A stretch of DNA of 64,000 nucleotides from Metellina segmentata (taxonomy: Eukaryota > Arthropoda > Arachnida > Araneae > Tetragnathidae), in assembly GCA_947359465.1 (NCBI GenBank), contig OX375873.1, positions 71,995,477-72,059,476 on the forward strand, given 5' to 3'. The translations under genes were made by a program, and so were the position numbers. The notes beneath the pieces were generated by a model. It was given only the letters and a program-made list of their open reading frames with translations, had not been told where the DNA came from and made no database searches. Shown one piece after another: positions 57,400 through 64,000 of this stretch (its first letter is position 1; each line of letters opens with the position of its first letter).

Positions 57400-57910
57400 C
57401 ACAAAAGTGTCGCTGCCTCCTGGTCTAATAAGAGAATGGTTCCCCACGTGCTGCAATTACACTAGCAACCCTTATGGCCATACTTTCAACAAAGTTTTGA
57501 CACACAGCTATGGATATTTGTGTCTATTCCTGCTGCAAGAATGTCGCCAGTTTAGCTGCAGATTTCAGACGTGGTTCTCTGGTCCGTAAGCGTCGCTCTA
57601 ACTCGTCCCACAAATGTTCTATGGGGTTTAGGGCGGTACTCTGAGCAGGCCAGGGAAGGCGTTTTACATCCATATCTTGTAACCATTGCTTGACAGATGC
57701 TTCAACATGACATGGAGCGTTGTTGGCCTGGAAGTAACATTCGTCCGTTCTATAAAATTGCCAGAACGTAGGAAGAACCTGATTGTCCAAAAAGCTCAAT
57801 TTACCAGGAACAACATGCAATGGTCCCAGACCATACCACGAACATACCTGCAAACATGTAGTCGAATTTTATGCAAATCCGCCGACGTCCGATCCATTGT
57901 TGTAAGGTAG
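57400..57910 (-). pseudogene. Tc1-like transposase, C-terminal half, inactivated
   Basis: The minus strand encodes GLGPLHVVPGK, CYFQANNAPCHVEASVKQWL, LPWPAQSTALNPIEHLWDEL and then ERRL, all standard Tc1 segments. Two key sites are damaged: the second catalytic Asp in the usual F-Q-x-D-N-A-P-C-H is Asn here, and S-P-D-L has become STAL just before the third acidic residue (E of NPIEH, kept). A TAG replaces the usual Trp after FLQQE. Beyond it the frame continues FVESMAIRVASVIAARGEPF to a natural stop at about 57427. The N-terminal half is missing. The plus-strand frame 57686-57910 is a shadow. Confidence 0.8.
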
Positions 57911-58132
57911 TGTGTATTGTTTCACTATTTTTGTTTAGTTGAAAATTCATTTATGTAACAATATTTTAAGTGGATGCAATGAACATACCACGAACATACC
58001 TGCAAACAAGCAGTCGGATTTTATGCAAATTCTCTGGAGTCTTGTCCATTATTGCAGGGTAGTGTGTATTATTTCACTATTTTTGTTTAGTTAAAAAATT
58101 CATTTATGTAACAAATTTTTAAGTGGATGCAA
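57832..58132 (+). repeat. 152-bp tandem duplication
   Basis: The segment beginning CATACCACGAACATACCTGC at 57832 is repeated at 57984 (same order through TTTTGTTTAGTT and AAGTGGATGCAAT), at about 85-90% identity. It duplicates the truncated edge of the Tc1 pseudogene plus its flank. Confidence 0.85.
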
Positions 58133-61100
58133 TTAAAGTATTTAGCTTAAGCAAAATACTAAGAACAACGGAAATCTTTGTGGATGAAAGCATCGCATTA
58201 TCCACAAAAACTAATAGAACATTGTGTGATAGGTTGTATTCAGAAATATTTGCATGTAGATTTTCTCCCTTTTGATAAAAACTGATGGTTTCAAAAAATA
58301 TGATAGATGATACATATCTTTGAAAAGACATCGCATTCAAAGTGTAATACAACGATTTTTAGGTATGAAAGAATATATTACATTTTTTCACACATCACTA
58401 ATTATTTTACAAGTGTATTTTAAGAATTTAATTCAAAAAATTACTTAAGTATTTTACATTACGTGCTTAAACTGCTCAAGGTGTAAGATAAAATATTTTC
58501 AACAAGCAATCTACGTATTTAATGCTTTATGAATGCTTTGCAAGCAAAAAGGTCAAATTTAATAAGTTCCTAAGTGAAAGGTTGTTTAGTTAATTAAAAA
58601 AAATTATAAACACTCACATTCCAAAAATTTAAGAAATAGAGTTTGAAAACATATATTGCTTTTAATTGTATTTGGAAAATATTTTCTTTTATTTAAGTGT
58701 TGTACTAATTAACTTAGAGACAGACTTTTCTTTGCAATGTGATGATATAACAACCTTGATTTCTCCATAGTAAAAATATCATAATTTATTTTTTGTTCCA
58801 AAATAATTTTATTCTACTGTTTTAAATCATTATTGTGTTCCTAAAAAGTAAAATAATTTTATATATTTTGCATTAAAATATGATTATGTTGCCGAATTTT
58901 GAAAATAAATTGTTGTTGTAATTAGCATTTGTGTTATACATTGAATTTCATAGGAAAACGGTGATTAATAAAACAACAAAATCTGTACCCATATTTTGCA
59001 GTATATAATTGAATGCACAGAATATTTTTAGCATTAAATTCGCCTACTGAGGAATTCACTTTTAAACCTTTTTGATGAGTTCCACCACAGTCTTCAAGGA
59101 ATACCTTTTTTCTTTCCTCGATGTGGCAACACTTCCTGTGAAAAGCTTTAAAGCTCTTGCATTAATTAACTGTACGCTTTTTCACCGGCAAGTCTTTTCA
59201 GACTCGGCAATTAAGCTCACTTCATCAGACGTCCACAATTTCGTTTAGGAAGTAAAAATAAAAAATAAAGTCGAATAAATCGTTTGCTAGAATTTCTGTT
59301 CTGATTAGATTTTTTATGCAGTTGCCACTCAAAAACTAATGGAGCCGAAAATTTTTGTTAATCAATTTTTTTTACAGTCGATATTTAAAACATTCATGTC
59401 GAAGTGTTCTGAAATCGTTAAAATGTTTTTCTGTACTAAAATTCCCACAAAAAGAAACAGTCGGATTTTGTCCTTCCCTTGGAGATAAAAAACAATTTCG
59501 AGCACTTTTTTAAATTTTATCTGACTTCGTATCGTCCTGAAATCAATTTTCCGTAGAAAGTTTACTTTAAAGTAGAGCTTTTTTTGACTCGATTCGTTGA
59601 ACCTGATAAGACTTTTTCCAATCCAATGTTGTGCGACAAAATTTATTTTTACGTAGGTCTAAGGACTGCAGGACATTAACTTTATTGTAAATATTTGATT
59701 TGGGTCTTACTTCTATTGTTCCTTCCTACATTATTATTAACTAGTATAATACATTGTAGTTATTAATCTAATTTTAAATGATTTATGTTTATATGCTCAA
59801 CACAGTAAGAAATAAAGATTTGAGTTTAATGATTCTGTGTTTTTAAGGGTGACAGGAAGTTTATATCATATTCGAATTAATTTCTTCAAAATATGAAACA
59901 CATTTTTATCAGGGCAAATGAGCATATTAAAGTCGAATGGTTTCAAATACGTTCGATGCTGCGTTTGAATCCTGATCTATACTAAGATTAGGATTTGAAC
60001 CCAAATCAAGTAGTGGTTCGGATCCACTTAAAATCGTTGTCCCAGGTTAATTCGCTCGTATGTAGAAAAATTTGATCATAGAGTATCGAACTGTAGCTTT
60101 GAAACGCTGTGAACATTTTAAACATTTGAATTAATTCCTCGAATCATGCTTGTTTTCGTGGGGAAATATGTTTCATTCGTCTCCATTATTTGCTATTAAG
60201 CATAAATGACAAAAGTTAGTTTAAAAAAACATTTCTGAACGGATGCTGAGTGCGCATGATTCATTTCGGTTAAGTTTTCAATTAACACAGTGCAGAAAAT
60301 ATTTTGGTAAGATTTGAAAAGTTTAAAATCTGTTCGCAAAATTGTCTAACTTTATTTTCAATAAGCATCAATTCTGAATTTGCTTGATTATTAAAATAAT
60401 TTATTTACCAAATAAAAATTGAAAGGAAATCTTTAATATGTTTCTTCTAAGGTATATTATAATTTATAAGCAACTTTGAGGGGTTGAAGAATCATTCAAA
60501 ATAAATTTTCAGTTTACGAAGCAGAACCTAATATGATCACATTTTGTAAAAAGTCTAATCACCATTCATATAGACATTATAATTTATAGGATTCAATAAC
60601 TATACCCTTAGGCATACACTTTCAAAATTTTCTAAAATCGTTAATTTAATTCACCTTTTATATGATTATATCCATATCTCTATAGAATTATTAATTTAAA
60701 AACAGAAATCGCGTATTGAAAAGAGAAGTATTCATGAATAAGAAGGGTATATTATATTGGTTTAATCTTCCCTGTAATTAGCTCGAGTTGCCAGCTATGA
60801 GATCCATTACACTATCGACGACTAAGCATAGGGACTAATCATTTCGTCTTCGCAGATCATTAACCGACAAGACTCCACAAAACGTACGGAATTTGGGCCA
60901 ATAACATTGTGATATAGCAACATAGCAGAGTTATAACAGACAAGTGGTGGTATTTTAATTGTTTAGTAAGAAATATGACAGTTTAGAGTTTTGAAAATGA
61001 TGGGTTTTGTATAGATAGGTTTGTATTTTCCATTCCCTTTTCTGTTATTGTTGTTTCTGCGACCTCTGATGACACAATGCGAACTCAATTTATCTAGTGC

Positions 61101-61428
61101 TCTTGGATCCCCACAGTAGATCTAATAATTCAATTTGTTTGGTTAAACCATTGCATGAAATTTACTCAGTATCTTACAAACTTTTTTACTATCTTTCTCT
61201 CTTTACTCTTACAATCTTTTTTACTGTCTTTCTATCTTTACTCTTGCAACCTTTTTTACTATCGTTAAAAACATAACATCGAACAGACATAAACATAACG
61301 TAAAGACATAAACGTTGTTTAAATCGTTATTTTACTATCAGATAAACAGTTTTAAATAGGCTTTACCATAGTGGGTGTAAGAGTTTTGAAAAATTTGAAA
61401 TGTTTTTATGAAACTGTTTACTTAATTT
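58133..61428. other. AT-rich intergenic sequence
   Basis: No gene supported. A minus-strand stretch at about 59050-59240 gives protein-like pieces (KLWTSDEVSLIAESEKT, TGSVATSRKEKRYSLKTVVE) interrupted by stops. It may be a small unrecognised coding remnant. Confidence 0.45.
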
Positions 61429-61901
61429 AAAATGAGATACGAGCCGCGGTAGCTCAGTCAGTAGACTGTCGGGCTCGCAACAGAAGGGTTGTGGGTTCTG
61501 TCCTCGGCTGAGCCTACAATTCTGATGATTGCTAGATCGGCGCTTCGACCTGGCTAAAGACCGTCGTGTTCACTAATGGTGACTGGGGCACGTTAAATAG
61601 GTCGTGGTCACAATGTCCCACAAGTTCCCATACCAAATCAATAACTCTGGGGGTACCTTTATCAGGGGGTTATAGGCCTCTAATTGGGATCTAAATTACG
61701 ATATGTGTGAGTGAATGGATGTATGAAAGGGACAATCCTGTAAAACGGATGTGTCATGTATGTCGAGCAATGTCGGACTTCATCCCAATGGAGCTCAATA
61801 ACATGGAAGGCGCACCCCTCTTGCCGTCTTCGACGGGCCTGGCACTCTTCTGGTCTGCCAGAGTAGGCATAAGAAACAACAACAACAACAAAATGAGATA
61901 C
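61429..61901 (+). mobile_element. Full-length tRNA-derived SINE with exact 12-bp TSD
   Basis: AAAATGAGATAC occurs exactly at 61429-61440 and 61890-61901 as the target-site duplication. The 449-bp body (61441-61889) begins with a tRNA-like head (GAGCCGCGGTAGCTCAGTCA) containing an A box TAGCTCAGTCAG (61450-61461) and a B box GGTTCTGTCC (61494-61503). A long non-tRNA body and an (AAC)n tail (about 61874-61889) follow. SINEs are transcribed by pol III from these boxes and retroposed by a partner LINE that recognises the 3' tail. The perfect TSD implies a fairly recent insertion. Overlapping 87- and 64-codon frames are shadows. Confidence 0.92.
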
Positions 61902-62821
61902 TTTTTATCGCAAAGCTGTTTAAGGATAGAAGAAAAGAAAAATTGCAATTTTTTACAAGGTAAACTTTGAGCATTTGATTTGTTTTTTTATGATTGATCC
62001 GGAAAATGCTGCCGTGGACGATATGATTAAAAGTCTTTCCATCACGTATTTAGAAAAACAAATACTCTGGCCAAAAATAGACGTGATTACTTCACTCAGA
62101 CTCTAGAACTTCTCCCGCCGTTCAAAATTATCCTTGAAACATGCAATGACGTATATGACGATGCAATGACAAACGAGATAGGTATGTGTTTAAATTAACC
62201 GCACTGTAACAGCACAATGGGCTATTGGCGAAGGTCTGGGATCAATCTCCAAGTACTATAAACGAGAACAGCATGTAGAATATCTACAAAGCACTGTTTT
62301 GACTAATTTAAAGAGGTTCCTGAAAAACCATGGCTTGATGTAGTGGAAACCTTTAAATTATAGCTTGGCATGATTGTCTTGACACCTATTTTGCTTACAA
62401 TCGGAATTGTAGTCTAACCTTTCACCCTCTTTGTAGGCAGCCCGGCCCTATGAAGAGAGATCCCACAAGCTTCTCTGTAAAACAATTCATGGAATCTGAA
62501 ATTTCCCGATATTTGAAAGCGTGATAACTCCGGTTGCACTTTTTTCTCTTTTCTATTTTTTATATGATACAGAACTCGTTTGAGTGGCATGGTAGTAACT
62601 TGCGTAGTAATGTTATATTTCTTCTGCTGTCTGTATCTGACCCTAGTTGTTAAAAATAAAAAATAAGTGCTTGGAGCGAAATAACAATATATAATTATTG
62701 TGTGAAAGTAATTCCCTAAAGAAGATAATAAAACACAAAATAGCCCTACTGTCAAGAATATACAACCTGGCAGAAAGACAATGTAGAGCCCTGTAAACAA
62801 ATAGGTACGTAGTTAAATATA
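61902..62821. other. Intergenic sequence
   Basis: No gene supported. The minus-strand frame 62414-62800 (128 codons) is largely hydrophobic low-complexity sequence from AT-rich DNA; no domain was seen. Confidence 0.45.
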
Positions 62822-62839
62822 CGTTAAATTTCGTTGTAA

Positions 62840-63115
62840 GGGAGCAATGCAACGGATTATTGGTGACAGTCTGGTATCAATTCTGAACTGAAAAAAATCC
62901 TAGGGCAATACCGCGTATAATTTTGAAACGCAGTCAGATGACGAGATCAATACCTGAGTCAGCACCCAAACCTCAAACAACAACCCTTAAACGTGGGAAC
63001 ATTTGAGGCCTAGTCATATTTAACGTGCTTAAAAGATGGTCCGTGAATGGATCGAGATTCAAACTCGTAAAATTTCGTTTATTAATTTTCGACAACCAGT
63101 TGGGCCAAGATTGTA
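62840..63115 (-). mobile_element. Probable diverged tRNA-derived SINE
   Basis: On the minus strand an A-box-like TTGGCCCAACTGG (63109-63097) is followed about 30 nt later by a B-box-like CGAGTTTGAATCTCG (63068-63053), with a further roughly 200-bp body. Spacing fits a pol III internal promoter. No TSD was found and the head is weak, so the call is tentative. Confidence 0.4.
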
Positions 63116-63597
63116 AATGTAGTGCTAGAGACTGGATTGAGTAAGGGCTGATCAAATCAGAGGAAGGTTTAATCCAATCTTCAGGGACGCTAATGGTCCA
63201 TTTTCTTAAAAACTATTGATCAGTTCTTGAAATCACCTTGAAAGTCGGTTTTAATGCAATCTTTTTTCTCGAAAAACTTTTCAGGCTCACGACCTCCTTT
63301 AAGTGATTAATAACTTCCCGTACATTCAATACACAGCTTATGCTCATCAGAACTCATATCAAAAACTAAATCCAATGAAAAGTTATTTTACATATTAAAA
63401 ATTAATTGAAGAGTATGTTTATCATTAACTTGATACTAGTAGTCTAACATACCAATATCCCATGGTTGTGATAATTTTTTTATATTTCCAATGGCGGGTA
63501 AAAAAGACAAAACTGAAGACGAAAAACAGAACAAAAGCAATGTAAAAAAAAGGCAACAGGAGAACATCTATGGACCCATTCGGTCCCTCGCTTCCCA

Positions 63598-64000
63598 CTA
63601 TCGTTCCCACACAGTTGTAGTGGAGAACGCAGGACAGTGTCGCATGTGTGTATAGTCCATGGGTTCCTGAAGGTTGCAGAGCTTGCAGCGTGGATCTTCA
63701 AGGATGCCTATGCGATGTAAATGTCTTGCAAGGCAGTCGTGGCCAGTAGCGAGGCGGAATTCTGCTACGGCTTTCATTCTAGGCCAGTCAGAAAGATTTG
63801 GGATTTTTTTTTTGCACCAGGATTTCTGGGAATTCTTTTTTGAAAGATCTTTTTCCGAGTTCTTCTTAAAAATTGATTTAATGATTGCCTTTTTTTTTCA
63901 AAAGGGATTTCATCGTTAACAGTTTGAGAAATCGTTGCCCCTTTTTTTTGCAAGCAAGTCAGCTTTTTCATTACCCTCTATGCCGCATAGGGCTGGTATC
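63598..64000 (-). pseudogene. Non-LTR retrotransposon RNase H and C-terminal Cys motif, partial
   Basis: Entering from the right edge, the minus strand encodes IPALCGIEGNEKADLLAKKG (the conserved G-I-x-G-N-E-x-A-D-x-L-A end of a LINE RNase H domain). After a frameshift at a run of A residues (63806-63815) it encodes PRMKAVAEFRLATGHDCLAR, HLHRIGILEDPRCKLCNLQE and PMDYTHMRHCP, the usual helical tail and Cys-His motif of arthropod LINE pol proteins. A TAG at 63600-63598 follows VWER. The copy continues beyond the window; the reverse transcriptase should lie to the right. At least one frameshift is visible, so it is probably dead. Confidence 0.8.

Larger units (their letters stand above)
54333..57429. 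mobile_element. 3.1-kb long-TIR DNA element, unclassified
   Basis: The left 54337-54613 and the reverse complement of 57165-57425 share, in order and with similar spacing, GGAGGCAGCGACA, ATTTTACRCCGRCTGATTT, ATTCAGCTG, GGTGGG(T/C)GTA, AACATGTAAAAAAGTTT, CCGGCT(G)AAAAAT, CACGAG, ATTCAGCTGG-TCGGTAG, GGTGGAAAAA and CTTCAGC. These are therefore TIRs of about 260-280 bp at roughly 75-80% identity. TAAT flanks both sides (54333-54336 and 57426-57429), a possible 4-bp target duplication. Just inside the left TIR is a second hairpin (54586-54680). The interior holds a candidate minus-strand exon (56765-56992), a (TA)n tract (55490-55563) and a nested Harbinger MITE (56135-56667). No transposase was recognised. 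Its right end abuts the stop codon of a dead Tc1 transposase. Confidence 0.65.

Noticed and set aside
61441..61512. Possible functional tRNA gene
   Set aside because: The head has A and B boxes, but the acceptor stem does not close and it continues into a SINE body with TSDs.
62414..62800. 128-codon minus-strand frame, partly hydrophobic
   Set aside because: The hydrophobic part comes from AT-rich low-complexity DNA (Phe/Leu/Ile/Tyr runs); no coherent domain.

Overview
This is an AT-rich (roughly two-thirds A+T) arthropod nuclear sequence, most probably from a spider or another chelicerate. That assignment is an inference from the transposon families, not from a host gene. They include a DUF4817-type mariner transposase, a KRBA2/Ginger-like integrase, a Tc1 transposase starting MPRSTAAIPARF, a non-LTR retrotransposon RNase H tail, tRNA-derived SINEs and long (TA)n tracts. 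I find no complete host protein-coding gene, no tRNA or rRNA gene and no prokaryotic features. The window reads as intergenic or very long intronic DNA filled with mobile elements of many ages.

Layout. 0-6 kb: a tRNA-derived SINE, a piggyBac-type MITE, a long hairpin, and an internally deleted KRBA2/Ginger-like transposon with its TIRs (4339-5584). 6-23 kb: mostly old unique AT-rich sequence with decayed piggyBac MITEs (10.4, 19.5 and 22.7 kb), a Tigger/pogo-like transposase tail (17.3 kb), a short unidentified coding-like stretch (20.7 kb) and a (TA)n tract. 23.8-25.8 kb: a 2-kb TIR element. 26.45-28.02 kb: one copy of an interspersed repeat whose inverted relative lies at 37.56-38.71 kb. 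29.26-31.27 kb: a PIF/Harbinger relic (HARBI1 and MADF fragments) carrying a nested hAT relic, both with recognisable target-site duplications. 35.7 kb: an isolated YY1/NRF1-like motif cluster. 39.3-39.6 kb: a candidate host exon on the minus strand.

40.59-48.27 kb is the most striking region. It is a large inverted duplication with about 2.5-kb arms, more than 99% identical by eye, and a 2.6-kb unique spacer. Each arm carries one mariner copy at its outer end, and arm homology stops at the outer tip of the transposon. Both mariner copies have an intact 320-codon catalytic ORF with DD41D spacing. Both also share the same in-frame TGA that cuts off the N-terminal DUF4817 segment. The spacer holds a broken Tc1 transposase and a pogo-type MITE.

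48.3-54.3 kb: a 49-bp tandem repeat, a dead Tc1 transposase, and a 2.1-kb element defined by TIRs and repeated GTTTACAATTACC motifs. 54.34-57.43 kb: a 3.1-kb element with roughly 260-280 bp TIRs that I cannot assign to a superfamily. It carries a candidate minus-strand first exon followed by a GTAAGT donor, and a Harbinger MITE nested inside. It lies against a dead Tc1 transposase. 61.4-61.9 kb: a full-length SINE with an exact 12-bp target-site duplication. 63.6-64.0 kb: the 3' end of a LINE that runs off the window.

No genes here form a pathway. The relationships are those of nested and duplicated mobile elements. All similarity statements come from reading the sequence by eye; no alignment or database search was run.
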